Of a stretch of DNA of 64,000 bases, positions 8,033 through 17,808 are shown one piece after another. The first letter of the stretch is position 1; each line of letters opens with the position of its first letter. Source of the DNA: Mariniphaga sp041687255 (GTDB taxonomy: Bacteria; Bacteroidota; Bacteroidia; Bacteroidales; Prolixibacteraceae); contig JAWLCL010000009.1 in the NCBI GenBank assembly GCA_041687255.1, positions 130,520 through 194,519 of the forward strand, written 5' to 3'. Under the pieces are notes generated by a model. The model saw only the letters and a list, made by a program, of their open reading frames with translations. It did no database searches and had not been told where the DNA came from. Both the position numbers and the translations under genes were made by a program.

Positions 8033-8473
8033 TTATTTAAGATTGTTCCATTTATCAGCCAGACGGTATACATTGGTTTCCCGCTTTTCAAACCCAATTT
8101 TCTGATACAGCTTATTGGCTGCTTTGCGCTCATAGCCGGAGGTTAAATCAATTTTGCTTACTCCTTGTTCAACTGCATAATCAACAGCAAACCGGATGAG
8201 TTTTTCGCCAATACCCTTTCCTCTTGCTGATGCATCCACCACCACATCCTCAACCCATGCTTTTTCTCCGGTTGGAGTTTTTTGAAACAACAGGGTTAAT
8301 GTGCCAACAATCTCTTCTTCTTCGGCAACAAAAATTTTTGTACTTCCTGAGCTAATAATTTCTTCGAGCCTGTTTTTATCAGGTACGGGAATTCCGGGGG
8401 CAAGCTGAGGAATGAGCTTCTTAAAAGCGGTAGCAACAGCTTCTGTTATTTGAGAAACTTCATGAATTTTCAT
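8033..8473 (-). CDS. GNAT family N-acetyltransferase
   Basis: A 146-residue single-domain GNAT protein. The acetyl-CoA pyrophosphate-binding motif is visible as VVDASARGKGIGEKLIRFA (the R-x-x-G-x-G/A core), preceded by the VGTLTLLF beta strand and followed by GVSKIDLTSGYERKAANKLYQKIGFE, the usual motif B region. It presumably transfers acetyl groups to an amine on a small molecule or protein; the substrate is unknown. It is the first gene of a two-gene unit with the Asp/Glu racemase, which hints at amino-acid or D-amino-acid metabolism, but that is inference. Confidence 0.9.
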   Translation of the reverse strand: MKIHEVSQITEAVATAFKKLIPQLAPGIPVPDKNRLEEIISSGSTKIFVAEEEEIVGTLTLLFQKTPTGEKAWVEDVVVDASARGKGIGEKLIRFAVDYAVEQGVSKIDLTSGYERKAANKLYQKIGFEKRETNVYRLADKWNNLK

Positions 8474-8535
8474 AATCCGGTTTTTAATGGGTTAAATTTA
8501 ATAATTTATACCGGCTGAATTTAAGGACTGAAGTA

Positions 8536-8676
8536 ATGAGTTACTACAGGATTGAAGAGGATTCATATTCCCGGCATTTAAAATGGTACCGGTTTATCGA
8601 GAAACGTGGTTTTTACTTTGAACAGCAAGAACCATTAGAATTCCCTCAAAGCCCGGGAGGTAAAACATTTTTTTAA
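8536..8676 (+). CDS. Possible small protein, 46 residues
   Basis: An ATG-initiated frame of 46 codons starting MSYYRIEEDSYSRHLKWY and ending GGKTFF before TAA. It is rich in aromatic and charged residues, with a composition more like a protein than random spacer. It lies on the plus strand between two minus-strand genes. No family recognised and no ribosome-binding site that would decide it; it may also be a fragment of a lost gene. Confidence 0.35.
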   Translation: MSYYRIEEDSYSRHLKWYRFIEKRGFYFEQQEPLEFPQSPGGKTFF

Positions 8677-8777
8677 GGGAATTCATGTTCATTAATTTCA
8701 ACAACGATAGGGAGAATATTATCCTGTATGGCTTATGAAACTAAACTATTTTTTGATTGCCCGAATTGCTAAAACAT

Positions 8778-10631
8778 TTAATAATCCTTCAGGAAACAGT
8801 TAAATGTTGTACCTTTTCCGGGAGTGCTTTCAACTGTAATATATCCTCCATTTTTTTCGATTATGTCTTTTATGAGGTACAAACCGATTCCTGTGCCTTT
8901 CGCTTTTCCGGTATATATGCGTTGAAAAGGAGAGAACAATTTATTGCCATAAACATCCAAATCGATGCCTATGCCATTGTCACGGATTGATAAAAGGGTG
9001 TATTCGTCTTTTAACTGCGTAGTAATTTCAATGCAAAGAGGTTCGTCTTCACGGCAATATTTAATTGAATTGCTAATCAGGTTCTTAACTATACTGTACA
9101 AATACACTTCAATATAGCTGATGGTTAGCTTGTTAAAACTGCTTTTAATTGAAAACGTGTTTTCGTTGTTTTTAAATTCCAGCAGGATTTTATCGGTTAA
9201 CTTTTCAAAATATATAATTGATGCGGCTGATTTATCGTTGCTTCGCATATGAAGAATATCGGTAACACCTTGAATTGTTACATTTAGCTGGTCGGCTAAA
9301 TCACGGAACCGGTTTAAGAACATTATTTTCTTTTCCGGTGGTAACTGATCCATAAGGTCTAATGCTCCATACATATTCGCCACAGGCCCTTTCAGGTCGT
9401 GAGCAGCAATATACAGCAAGTCTTCGAAAAGCTTGCTGTCGTTTTTCAACCGTTTTTCAATGGTTCGCTGGTGGGTAACGTCGGTGTTTGTACCCAACCA
9501 GCGAACTATGTTTCCTTCTGCATCTTTTAAAGGTATGGCACGGGTAAGAAACCAGCGATATTTTCCTTCCTTGCTTCTTAGCGGGAAAAGTTCATCCCAC
9601 GTCTCTCCCGATTCAATTGATTTTTGTTTGCTTTCTATCACCCGGTTAATATATTTGGGATGATGTACTTTTTGCCAACCCCAACCCTGCATTTCTTCTA
9701 GTGTTGTTCCTGTATATTCGTACCACCGCTTATTGAACCAATAAACCCAACCTTTATTATCCATCATCCAGGCAAGCTGGGACATGTTATTGGCCAGTAT
9801 GCGGAATTTTTCTTCATTTTCCTTTAATGCTTTTTCTGATTCAACACGTTCACTGATATCCATAACGATACCATATGTTTTTATTGGGTTTTTGTGATGG
9901 TCACGTTCTGTTACTCCTCTTATATTCACCCATCGGATTGAACCTCCGGGAAGAATGACCCGGTGATCGATACTGAACTCAGAATTAATTGATTGAGCAT
10001 AATGTTGTTGTGCCAGTTTAAGAACTTTATCACGATCCTCGGGATGAACTGCTTCCGGAATTCCGTCTTTCATCACAATGGATTCATCCGGCTTTAGTCC
10101 ATATAAAGCAAGAAATTCCGGTGACCATTGATTTTCTCCAGTTTGTAAATTCCGAAAATAAGTGCCAATCTTTGCAGCAGAAGAAGTAATCTTATAAAGC
10201 TGTAAACTTTTATGAAGTGCTTCTTCTGTTTTTTTCTTTTCAGATATATCTTCAATAACTGCAACAAACATATTAAAACCGCCACTTTCGGTGGACAATG
10301 CGGAACCAGTAAGTTTAATCCACACATTAGTTCCGTCTTTACGGATGTACCTTTTCTCCATACTGTATGAACTTATTTCTCCGCGATAAAGAGCTTCAGC
10401 CTGTATAAGATCAGCCTCCAAATCATCAGGATGTGTAATATCCTGAAATCTTTTTACCAGCAACTCTTCTTTTGAATAGCCGGTAATCTCTGATAATTTG
10501 TTATTTACCATAATAAACCGGCCATCCTGGCTTATTTGAGCCATACCGACTGCTGCATTTTCGAAAGTTAACTTAAACAGTTGTTCCTGGATGGTAAATT
10601 CGGGATTAACTGCATTATTTAATACTGTCAT
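8778..10631 (-). CDS. PAS-domain sensor histidine kinase
   Basis: A 617-residue soluble kinase without membrane segments. Three PAS domains can be read: about 16-132 (FENAAVGMAQISQDG, ending FVAVIEDISEKKKTEE), 145-262 (ending KTYGIVMDISERVESEK) and 272-390 (LAWMMDNKGWVYWFNKRW, ending GTNTDVTHQRTIEK). Each is closed by a PAC-type strand. A dimerisation domain follows with the phospho-acceptor His in YIAAHDLKGPVANMY, then a HATPase domain with N box (NLISNSIKYC), G1 (RDNGIGID) and G2 (GTGIGLYLIKDI). The signal is cytoplasmic or membrane-diffusible; ligands unknown. No response regulator is adjacent, so it is an orphan kinase. Confidence 0.92.
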   Translation of the reverse strand: MTVLNNAVNPEFTIQEQLFKLTFENAAVGMAQISQDGRFIMVNNKLSEITGYSKEELLVKRFQDITHPDDLEADLIQAEALYRGEISSYSMEKRYIRKDGTNVWIKLTGSALSTESGGFNMFVAVIEDISEKKKTEEALHKSLQLYKITSSAAKIGTYFRNLQTGENQWSPEFLALYGLKPDESIVMKDGIPEAVHPEDRDKVLKLAQQHYAQSINSEFSIDHRVILPGGSIRWVNIRGVTERDHHKNPIKTYGIVMDISERVESEKALKENEEKFRILANNMSQLAWMMDNKGWVYWFNKRWYEYTGTTLEEMQGWGWQKVHHPKYINRVIESKQKSIESGETWDELFPLRSKEGKYRWFLTRAIPLKDAEGNIVRWLGTNTDVTHQRTIEKRLKNDSKLFEDLLYIAAHDLKGPVANMYGALDLMDQLPPEKKIMFLNRFRDLADQLNVTIQGVTDILHMRSNDKSAASIIYFEKLTDKILLEFKNNENTFSIKSSFNKLTISYIEVYLYSIVKNLISNSIKYCREDEPLCIEITTQLKDEYTLLSIRDNGIGIDLDVYGNKLFSPFQRIYTGKAKGTGIGLYLIKDIIEKNGGYITVESTPGKGTTFNCFLKDY

Positions 10632-10883
10632 AAATTAAAAAATGGGAATGATGTGCGAAATATAGTTAATTCGTCCATTATTCTTTATAGTACAGGATCA
10701 AAAAAAGTTAAAAAATGTTATCCTGATCCTTTAAGATAATTAGAACACATATCAGGCACAGAGTAAAATTAGCATAGCAAATCCATTTCATTTGAAGGAA
10801 CAGCAATAAAGTTTTTTTTCAGGTTTAATGATCTTATGAAGCTATGCTGCAAGTTCCTTCGGGTTTCTTGTTTTTTCAGATGT

Positions 10884-12698
10884 TTATTTTTTTACATCAT
10901 CGTTAAGAAGTTTTCGTTTATCAAGATCCTCAATAATAAAATTGATGAAATTTTCTGCTGCTATTTTCTTAAGTTTTAAACGGGCAAAATATTTTACTGA
11001 GTCAGCTACCCAATTTTTTGGTTTTCCGGTAATATTTCTTTCAAACCATCCTTTTTTTCTCATTCGCTTAACGATTTCATTCTCTTCTTTTTCTTTGGCA
11101 GGGTTGCTGTCTTGTGTAATGTGTTTAAATACCATGTCAAACCGATTTTCGAATTTTTCTTCCAAAGACATAATATAACTTAACTTAGCCGACGGAAAAT
11201 CAAATTCTACTTCAGGGGCGGGGCTTTTTACTTCATACGAAGATGTTTGTTTATTTTCCGTGATTCGTATATCAGGAATTATTGGCAGAAAAGACTGGGA
11301 ATCATCACCTTTTATTAAAAATGAATTTTTAATTTTTTCATAACCAAACTCAATGATGGGATTTTTTGCATTTGCAGGAACACTAAAATACCTTTGAATA
11401 AAACGCTGAGCATTTCTTCTTCCCAGTAAAAAATCATGTATTCTGAACTTTTTGCTAAAAAAACCTGAGAAGCCGCTTAATCCCCCACATGCAAGAGAAT
11501 ACTCGCAAATCTCGTCAGTTTTTGGATCTCTTCTTATCGGAACAACCATAAATCGTGTATAATTATCTTCATCATATGCATTCTCAAGTTCTTCGCCTTT
11601 GAACATTAATTGTTGACGCATAGACTTTAATATTGCCGGAATTGTGTATTTTAATGCTTCTTTTGGTACATAACTTTCTTCAGTTGTTGTTTCATAATTT
11701 GGGAAAGGGTCAATCATAATTACTGTTGTATCGAACTCTGAAGCGTTTTTTTTCATTTGCCCCTGATTGTTTGATTGAGTCGTTCTTCTCCTTTCCAGAA
11801 TTTTATCAGTTATGCCAAATGGCTCGTTATCAATCAAACCGCCATCAACGGTTACGCAGGTATATTTGGGATCATAATATTTAAGAATACTATCCTTCCC
11901 AATGTTCAGGTACGGTTGTGTATATATGTATTCGTTGTTTCGGCAGACCTGCCTTGGGGCGAGGCCCACAGGAAATGCGCCGGTTGCCATTGCGGCCTGT
12001 TTAAGAATATCACGATTCCCTTCATCTGAAGAATTAAAGTGAACAGGGATTTTTCCATCGTTATTGAACATGTTGTTTTCGCTTAATTGAAAATGGGCAA
12101 TATCCAAATGACGAAGCATCCGGTGCTCGCTTTCACCCAGTGCTGTTTTAAATTTAACTTTGTAGTTTAATCCTCTGAGGTTGGTTAAGGTTGTAATAAT
12201 CTCCAGGTTATTTGCGATATAATCCCTTTTACAGTCGGGGTTCTTTCTGAAGTTGTCAATGGTTTTTCCGGCCAGCGTTTCAATAAAGGTGGAATTAAAA
12301 ATCGACTTAACTTCATTGGATGCACTGTTTATAATATCTCCATTATCCAGCATCTGGTTCATCATATCCGCTTCATCTGTTTCTGTCATATTTACCCAGG
12401 CATTGAAAAGTGGATTCTCTTTTGAAACCGGACTATGTACATTTGCACTGGTAATGTGCGGAAATTCATCCTGAACCGCACCGGCTGTTATTGCTGCTGT
12501 CATGCCACCTGCAGAAGCTCCTGTAAGGACTTCGATAAGAACGTTGTGTTTTGGTACACCCGGCAAATTTAATTCTTTGGCCTTATTCCAGTGTTCCAGG
12601 CTTTCAAGCAAATAATCGATTACCCCTGCTGTATATGCACCGGCGGACACAGCTCCTGCCATACATATGCCTATACGAAATGTGTGTGTTTTTTTCAT
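10884..12698 (-). CDS. Patatin-like phospholipase family protein
   Basis: The frame is open from 12782, but the conserved protein starts at the ATG at 12698 (MKKTHTFRIGICMAGAVSAG), giving 604 residues; the extra 28 upstream residues look unrelated. The oxyanion and nucleophile motifs are present: a Gly-rich ICMAGAVSAGAY loop and the GASAGG elbow with the catalytic Ser at about residue 62. The Asp of the dyad is in VDGGLIDNEPFG. Patatins are Ser-Asp lipid acyl hydrolases; the large C-terminal part (LMFKGEELENAYDEDNYTRF onward) is specific to this bacterial subgroup. No signal peptide is visible, so it is likely cytoplasmic. A GCCTCGCC...GGCAGG-like palindromic patch lies in-frame near 11941-11966. 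Confidence 0.9.
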   Translation of the reverse strand: MKKTHTFRIGICMAGAVSAGAYTAGVIDYLLESLEHWNKAKELNLPGVPKHNVLIEVLTGASAGGMTAAITAGAVQDEFPHITSANVHSPVSKENPLFNAWVNMTETDEADMMNQMLDNGDIINSASNEVKSIFNSTFIETLAGKTIDNFRKNPDCKRDYIANNLEIITTLTNLRGLNYKVKFKTALGESEHRMLRHLDIAHFQLSENNMFNNDGKIPVHFNSSDEGNRDILKQAAMATGAFPVGLAPRQVCRNNEYIYTQPYLNIGKDSILKYYDPKYTCVTVDGGLIDNEPFGITDKILERRRTTQSNNQGQMKKNASEFDTTVIMIDPFPNYETTTEESYVPKEALKYTIPAILKSMRQQLMFKGEELENAYDEDNYTRFMVVPIRRDPKTDEICEYSLACGGLSGFSGFFSKKFRIHDFLLGRRNAQRFIQRYFSVPANAKNPIIEFGYEKIKNSFLIKGDDSQSFLPIIPDIRITENKQTSSYEVKSPAPEVEFDFPSAKLSYIMSLEEKFENRFDMVFKHITQDSNPAKEKEENEIVKRMRKKGWFERNITGKPKNWVADSVKYFARLKLKKIAAENFINFIIEDLDKRKLLNDDVKK

Positions 12699-12983
12699 GG
12701 TAATAAGTTTTAATATTGGAATAGAGTGATGATTTTGAATTAATGATTTTTTTGTTAAAACATTAATCCTGAAAAACAACAATTTTAACAGAGCTATTTT
12801 TAAAGCAATTTCCTGATTAATTTAGTAATTTTTAGTGATTAATGCAATAGGTTATTCGTTCATTGATTTCAAAAGATTTTATTGTAAAGGAGATTGCATA
12901 TAATGAACCTTTTTCATTCATTGTTATGCGATTGCATAATGGTGAAATATCCAAATGTTTTGATAAGGAGGACGACAAGAAAA

Positions 12984-14270
12984 TCAATCGCGGTAGAGTG
13001 GCTTATCGGGCGTTAAAATGAGCCGTAAAGAACTGTCTTTGGTCAGGTAGCTCCATGCCCAGTTAATAAAAATTATCAGTTTGTTTTTTACAGAAAGGAT
13101 CAGCATGAGATGCAAAAACATCCATGCCAGCCAGGCAATATACCCTTTGAACCGGATAAACGGCAAATCCACCACTGCCTTATTCCGGCCAATAGTAGCC
13201 ATTGAACCCAAATCTTTATACTCATAATCCTGTAAAGGCTTGTTTTCAATCTTCCGTTTCAGATTTTTAGCCAGCAGCCGGGCCTGGTTAATGGCCACAT
13301 TGGCTACCTGTGGATGTCCCTGCGGATATTTAGAGGTAACCATACGTGCAACATCACCAACAGCAAATATATTTTCAAATCCCTTTACTCTGTTGTGCCG
13401 GGTTACTGTTATCCGGTTGTTGGCAACCCAGCAATCCTTAGGCAGCCCTTCTACTTTATTGCCCGTAACACCGGCAGCCCATATCACTGTTGATGAAGGT
13501 ACCGATTCTCCATCCGAAAGAAGTACCGCTTTCCCATCGTACCCGGTAACAAAGGTTTCTGTTTTTATGACCACACCCATATTGGTCAGGTAGCGTCCTG
13601 ATGCTTTTCTTGCTGTTTTGCTCATGCTGCTCAACGTACTTTTACTTCCTTCAATGAGGTAGATGGTCAGCTGTGAAAAATCGATTCCCGGATAATCTTT
13701 AGGCAGCACATTGTTTTTTATTTCAGCAAATGCACCGGCCAGTTCCACTCCTGTTGGTCCTGCTCCGACAATGACCAGGTTAAGCAGGTGCTGTTTTTCC
13801 TCCGCGCCGGCATGCAGTACCTTTTCAAAAACTGTAATGATGTGGTTGCGTATGGCAATGGCATCGTAAGTCGTTTTGAGTGTAAAAACTTTCTTTTCAA
13901 TGGACTCATTATTGAAGAAATTAGTTTTACAACCGGTAGCAATGACCAGGTAATCGTAGTGAAATTCCCCTGTGCCGGTTTCCAGTTTATTTTCCGCTGG
14001 TTTAATATGCTGCACTTCAGTGAGCCTGATTTGCGTTGATTTATTGGAATGAAAAACATGCCTTAGCGGAAAGGAAATACTTGATGGTTCAATCTGTGAT
14101 GTTGCTACCTGATAAAACAGCGGCTGAAACTGGTGATGATTCAGTCGGTCGAGCAGTAAAACTTCAAACAATTTCTTATCGAGATTCCTGACCAGTTGGA
14201 CACCTGCAAACCCACCTCCTATTACAATTACCTTTTTTTTCACTTTTATAAAACCTTCATGGATTGTCAA
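12984..14270 (-). CDS. ndh: NAD(P)/FAD-dependent oxidoreductase, type II NADH dehydrogenase
   Basis: A 428-residue two-Rossmann flavoprotein. The FAD-binding loop is VIVIGGGFAGVQLVRNL (residues about 14-30) and the NADH-binding loop is LVIVGAGPTGVELAGAFAEI. The strand FAVGDVARM near the end contacts FAD, and VANVAINQARLLAKNL fits the quinone-site helix of NDH-2. The hydrophobic C-terminal segment (IAWLAWMFLHLMLILSV) probably anchors the protein peripherally to the inner membrane. NDH-2 transfers electrons from NADH to quinone without pumping protons. Monocistronic, with a 285-bp spacer downstream of the patatin start. Symbol by family, not by organism-specific evidence. Confidence 0.88.
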   Translation of the reverse strand: MTIHEGFIKVKKKVIVIGGGFAGVQLVRNLDKKLFEVLLLDRLNHHQFQPLFYQVATSQIEPSSISFPLRHVFHSNKSTQIRLTEVQHIKPAENKLETGTGEFHYDYLVIATGCKTNFFNNESIEKKVFTLKTTYDAIAIRNHIITVFEKVLHAGAEEKQHLLNLVIVGAGPTGVELAGAFAEIKNNVLPKDYPGIDFSQLTIYLIEGSKSTLSSMSKTARKASGRYLTNMGVVIKTETFVTGYDGKAVLLSDGESVPSSTVIWAAGVTGNKVEGLPKDCWVANNRITVTRHNRVKGFENIFAVGDVARMVTSKYPQGHPQVANVAINQARLLAKNLKRKIENKPLQDYEYKDLGSMATIGRNKAVVDLPFIRFKGYIAWLAWMFLHLMLILSVKNKLIIFINWAWSYLTKDSSLRLILTPDKPLYRD

Positions 14271-14618
14271 AATGTTATTCCTTTAACCTGTTTCCGGGCG
14301 GAATTGTTTTTTAAATTTCCTGATTAACATGCTTCTTCCCTGTTTCATTGATTTTCTTTCGATTATGGTAATCAGGTAATTCTTTATTAATTACTGTTCA
14401 TATACTACCGTTCATTATTTTCATTTCAGTACCTCTCCATCGTTTGCTTTCTTTTGAGGCATTAACGGGAACAAAGGAATAGCAGTTACCACACTTTCGA
14501 TATCAGACCGGGTATCAATAATGAATTAAAGTTTTTTTTCCATTGCCGGCATTCAGCAGAATTTTTTCGATGAAATTTTCTATTTTAGGCCTGTTTCAAT
14601 GATTTTAAATTCAGGAAT
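14271..14618. other. Divergent promoter region, nothing specific seen
   Basis: AT-rich spacer between the divergent NDH-2 and PQQ-propeller genes. I see no gene, repeat or clear TAnnTTTG box. Confidence 0.5.
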
Positions 14619-15857
14619 ATGGGCCGGTATCTGATGGTTTTTGCAGCTTTTTTAGTGTTTTTAGCGTGTTCTGTTGAAAACGATTCCCCTTCACAATGGC
14701 GGGGACCGAATCGAGCTGGGATTTATTATGAGTCAGGGCTGCTGGATGCATGGCCTGAAGGTGGTCCTGAATTGCTTTGGAGCTACGAAGGATTAGGAGA
14801 GGGGCACACCAGTGCAGCTATCGGCCTCAACAGCATTTTTGTAACCGGAATGCCCGATACAGCAGGCGTACTTTATTGCTTCAGTTTAGATGGGAACCTG
14901 CTCTGGGAAAAAACTTACGGCACCGAATGGCACATCAACTACACCGGTCCGCGTTCAACACCTGTTATTGCAGGTAACCATGTCTACCTTGAAAGCGGGA
15001 TGGGCGTGGTGTATTGTTTTGATGCTTTATCAGGCAATATCATCTGGGAAGCCGATTTACTTAAAAGGTTCGGTGCCGCAAACATTCAGTGGGGCATGAC
15101 CGAGTCGCTGCTGATTGACGGCGATAATATCATTTGCACTCCCGGAGGGGAAAAGCACAATGTGGCGGCTCTGGACCGTTTTACCGGCGAAACTGTATGG
15201 ACCAGCCCCGGATATGGCGAACCGGCTGCCTACTGTTCTCCCGTTTTGATTGAACACAATAACATACGATTGGTAGTTGCAATGACTGCCACTTCAATTA
15301 TCGGTATTGATGCCGGCACCGGGGAAATGTACTGGAGAGCTGAGCAGAGGCAGCAAAATAAAATTCATGCAAATACACCTGTGTATTCCGCTGGTGTGAT
15401 TTACTGTTCAAGTGCTTCTGCTCCTCAAAACAGCGGAACTTTGGCCCTTAGGCTGAGTGACGATGGGAAACAGGTGGAGCAGTTGTGGCGGAATGAATTA
15501 CTTCAGAACCTGATGGGCGGAATTGTGCTGCTTGATGGTTATATTTTCGGATCAACTTACCGTTCCGATAACTGGTACGCCGTTGATATTTCGAATGGTG
15601 AAGCTAACTTGCTGACAAAAGATTTTAAAAATGGGGTGATTGTGTATGCCGACGGACTGTTTTACCTGTACAGCGAATCGGGCGAAGTGGCGCTGGTAAA
15701 GATGGAGCATGAAAACTTTGAAATCAGGGGCCGGTTTTCGGTTCCTCTGGGAACCGGCCAGCACTGGGCGCATCCGGTAATCCACAATAAGTTGTTATAC
15801 ATCAGGCACGGTGATGCACTGATGGTGTATGATATTGCCGAAGTATCAAATGGTTAA
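14619..15857 (+). CDS. PQQ-like beta-propeller lipoprotein
   Basis: A 412-residue protein with a lipoprotein signal (FLVFLACS, Cys17) and the diagnostic QWRGPNRAGIYYESGLLDAW entry of secreted PQQ-like/quinoprotein alcohol dehydrogenase-like propellers. Blades recur every ~45 residues with the W-motif pattern, for example GNLLWEKTYG, GNIIWEADL, GETVWTSPGYG and GEMYWRAEQ. Such proteins are structural or bind ligands; true PQQ catalytic residues cannot be confirmed. Gene is monocistronic, divergent from NDH-2. Role unknown; in many Bacteroidota similar proteins accompany polysaccharide utilisation, but no partner is adjacent. Confidence 0.88.
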   Translation: MGRYLMVFAAFLVFLACSVENDSPSQWRGPNRAGIYYESGLLDAWPEGGPELLWSYEGLGEGHTSAAIGLNSIFVTGMPDTAGVLYCFSLDGNLLWEKTYGTEWHINYTGPRSTPVIAGNHVYLESGMGVVYCFDALSGNIIWEADLLKRFGAANIQWGMTESLLIDGDNIICTPGGEKHNVAALDRFTGETVWTSPGYGEPAAYCSPVLIEHNNIRLVVAMTATSIIGIDAGTGEMYWRAEQRQQNKIHANTPVYSAGVIYCSSASAPQNSGTLALRLSDDGKQVEQLWRNELLQNLMGGIVLLDGYIFGSTYRSDNWYAVDISNGEANLLTKDFKNGVIVYADGLFYLYSESGEVALVKMEHENFEIRGRFSVPLGTGQHWAHPVIHNKLLYIRHGDALMVYDIAEVSNG

Positions 15858-15956
15858 ATTGTCTATTATCGTTGCGCTTCGACCAATGGTTAAATGAGCA
15901 GGTTTAGTCTGACTTTAGACCCAATGGCGGCGTTAACACCGTAACGGGCTGCAACT

Positions 15957-15979
15957 TTGCCTGTCCAGCCGACAGGCAA
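15957..15979. repeat. GCCTGTC/GACAGGC hairpin
   Basis: TTGCCTGTC (15957-15965) pairs perfectly with GACAGGCAA (15971-15979) around CAGCC. It sits in the spacer between the convergent PQQ-propeller and SMR genes and belongs to the same theme as the palindromes at 3317, 20050 and 22279. It has no flanking T-run. Confidence 0.6.
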
Positions 15980-16113
15980 CTCATTTGTACCGATAACCCT
16001 AGGGATAATAGTCATCAGTTAGTATGAGCTGTTCCTTATGCTTTTTTTATACTGCACTTGTTTACAGTTGCTTTGATTTTGGTTTTATTAGCCACCCCTT
16101 TGTTTTTTCATTT

Positions 16114-16440
16114 TCAAAGGGATACTGCTTTAAGACCAACTATCGATGCAACTAAAGTTGTCAGGAAGAACAGCCGCAAAAAGGTAGTCGGTTCTTTGAA
16201 AACAAAAATTCCTATCAGGGCAGTTCCTGTTGCACCTATTCCTGTCCATACTGCATAAGCTGTCCCGATAGGCAGCGTCTGAGTTGCTTTTATCAATAAT
16301 CCCATACTTATGCTAAGAGCAATAAAAAATCCTGCATACCAGAAGTACATTTCATTTCCTGTGGTCTCTTTTGCTTTTCCGAGACAGAAGGCGAAAGCCA
16401 CTTCAAATAAGCCTGCTGCTATTAATATTAGCCAGTTCAT
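16114..16440 (-). CDS. SMR-family efflux transporter, SugE/Gdx-like
   Basis: A 108-residue protein of four transmembrane helices, the exact size of small multidrug resistance transporters. The essential membrane-embedded glutamate is Glu13 in AAGLFEVAFAF. The segment LPIGTAYAVWTGIGATGTA matches the SugE/Gdx (guanidinium exporter) branch better than EmrE/QacE. One difference: the Trp normally three residues after the Glu is Phe here. SMR proteins work as antiparallel homodimers or paired heterodimers exchanging protons; only one gene is present, so a dual-topology homodimer is expected. I looked for a guanidine riboswitch in the leader and did not find one. Confidence 0.88.
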   Translation of the reverse strand: MNWLILIAAGLFEVAFAFCLGKAKETTGNEMYFWYAGFFIALSISMGLLIKATQTLPIGTAYAVWTGIGATGTALIGIFVFKEPTTFLRLFFLTTLVASIVGLKAVSL

Positions 16441-16542
16441 ATATTGCTTTTATAAAACATATTTATATTGGAGCAAGTGGATTGCGAAATTGATGCCGGG
16501 AGGTGTATTATTTTTAAAATATTTCATTTGCCGTTGTTTTTG

Positions 16543-16550
16543 CAAAGATA
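16543..16550 (-). promoter_or_regulatory. Bacteroidota -7 box (TATCTTTG) for the SMR gene
   Basis: On the minus strand, TATCTTTG matches the Bacteroidota sigma-ABfr -7 consensus TAnnTTTG exactly. It lies 103 bp upstream of the start codon at 16440, leaving a leader of about 95 nt. The -33 TTG element is not convincing. Confidence 0.5.
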
Positions 16551-16654
16551 CAAATCAGCATTTAATTTTTATGTTTTGTTTGAGAATGCACGGAAACTTA
16601 ATTTGCCGGGCACTTTAAATTATTCTGATATATTTACAGCAAAAATGTTATACT

Positions 16655-17659
16655 ATGAACTTCTTTAGAATTTTACCGGCACTTTCAGTTGCAGTGTTTC
16701 TTTGCAGCAGCGTTTTTTCCCAAACCACAGCGTTTGATAATCCCATAGCGGATCAACGTGCCGACCCGTGGGTGTATAAAACCGATGACGGGATGTATTA
16801 TCTTATTGCTACTGTTCCGGAATACGACAGGATTGTAATGAGGAAGGCAACGAGCATAAACGGATTAAAGAACGCCGAAGAAAAAGAAATCTGGCATAAA
16901 CATGAAATAGGGGAGATGGGGCACCACATCTGGGCGCCGGAGTTGCATAGGATTGACGGGAAATGGTACATATATTTTGCAGCAGGTGAAGCGGAGGATA
17001 TCTGGAATATAAGGATGTGGGTGTTGTCGAATACTTCAGATGACCCCCTGGAGGGCACATGGGAAGAAGAAGGAAAAATAAAAACTCAAAGGGAGTCTTT
17101 TTCACTGGATGCAACTACATTTGAACACCGTGGTAGAAGATACCTGATATGGGCGCAAAACGTAAGGGGAGGAGCACACGGTACGGCGCTTGTGTTGTCA
17201 GAAATGAAAGATCCCCATACACTGACCGGGCCTGAGGTGGTTATTACCGAACCTGAATTCAGCTGGGAAAGGATGAAGTACAATGTAAATGAAGGGCCTG
17301 CAGTAATCAAACGGGGAGGGAAAATTTTTGTCTCCTATTCAGCCAGTGCCACCAATCATAACTATTGCATGGGATTGTTGTGGATTGATGAAGATGCCGA
17401 TTTGCTGGATGCCGCCAACTGGAGTAAATCGCCGGGTCCGGTGTTTTATACTAATGAGGAGTTACATAGATACGGACCGGGACATAATTCATTTACTACT
17501 GCCGAAGACGACGAAACGGTAATCATGATTTACCATGCCCGCAATTACAAGGAAATTCAGGGTCATGAACTTTCGGATCCCAATCGTGCCACCCGGGCAA
17601 GGGTCGTTCAATGGACCGAAAGCGGTTTTCCCGATTTCATGCAGAACCGGGCTGATTAA
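16655..17659 (+). CDS. Secreted glycoside hydrolase family 43 protein
   Basis: A 334-residue enzyme with a signal peptide (cleavage after SSVFS) followed directly by a five-bladed GH43 propeller. The catalytic base Asp is in NPIADQRADPWVYKTDDG, the pKa-modulating Asp in the FSLDATTFEHRGRRYLIWAQ region, and the acid Glu in KYNVNEGPAVIKRGGK. His in the RYGPGHNSF motif completes the site. The family hydrolyses arabinan, arabinoxylan or related plant polysaccharides with inversion; this single-domain form is most like alpha-L-arabinofuranosidases, but specificity is inference. It is periplasmic or secreted. No SusC/D pair is adjacent. Confidence 0.9.
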   Translation: MNFFRILPALSVAVFLCSSVFSQTTAFDNPIADQRADPWVYKTDDGMYYLIATVPEYDRIVMRKATSINGLKNAEEKEIWHKHEIGEMGHHIWAPELHRIDGKWYIYFAAGEAEDIWNIRMWVLSNTSDDPLEGTWEEEGKIKTQRESFSLDATTFEHRGRRYLIWAQNVRGGAHGTALVLSEMKDPHTLTGPEVVITEPEFSWERMKYNVNEGPAVIKRGGKIFVSYSASATNHNYCMGLLWIDEDADLLDAANWSKSPGPVFYTNEELHRYGPGHNSFTTAEDDETVIMIYHARNYKEIQGHELSDPNRATRARVVQWTESGFPDFMQNRAD

Positions 17660-17808
17660 GCGTCACCCATCAGCAACAAAGATAATAATCACTTGATTCA
17701 TCTTCTTTTGCATAACTGATTGTAACTGTAAAATTTCCTATCTTTAAGCTTCTGGTCGATATCAGATAAATAATGGCTTTCAATGGGTAACAAAAAAAGA
17801 TCAACGTT

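Noticed and set aside
15990..16015. String CCCTAGGGATAATAG resembling a homing endonuclease or 23S rRNA site
   Set aside because: Only partial resemblance; the surrounding sequence does not match 23S rRNA and contains no intron or endonuclease.
16441..16600. Guanidine riboswitch upstream of the SMR gene
   Set aside because: The leader lacks the paired ACGR loops of the mini-ykkC type and other recognisable guanidine aptamer features.
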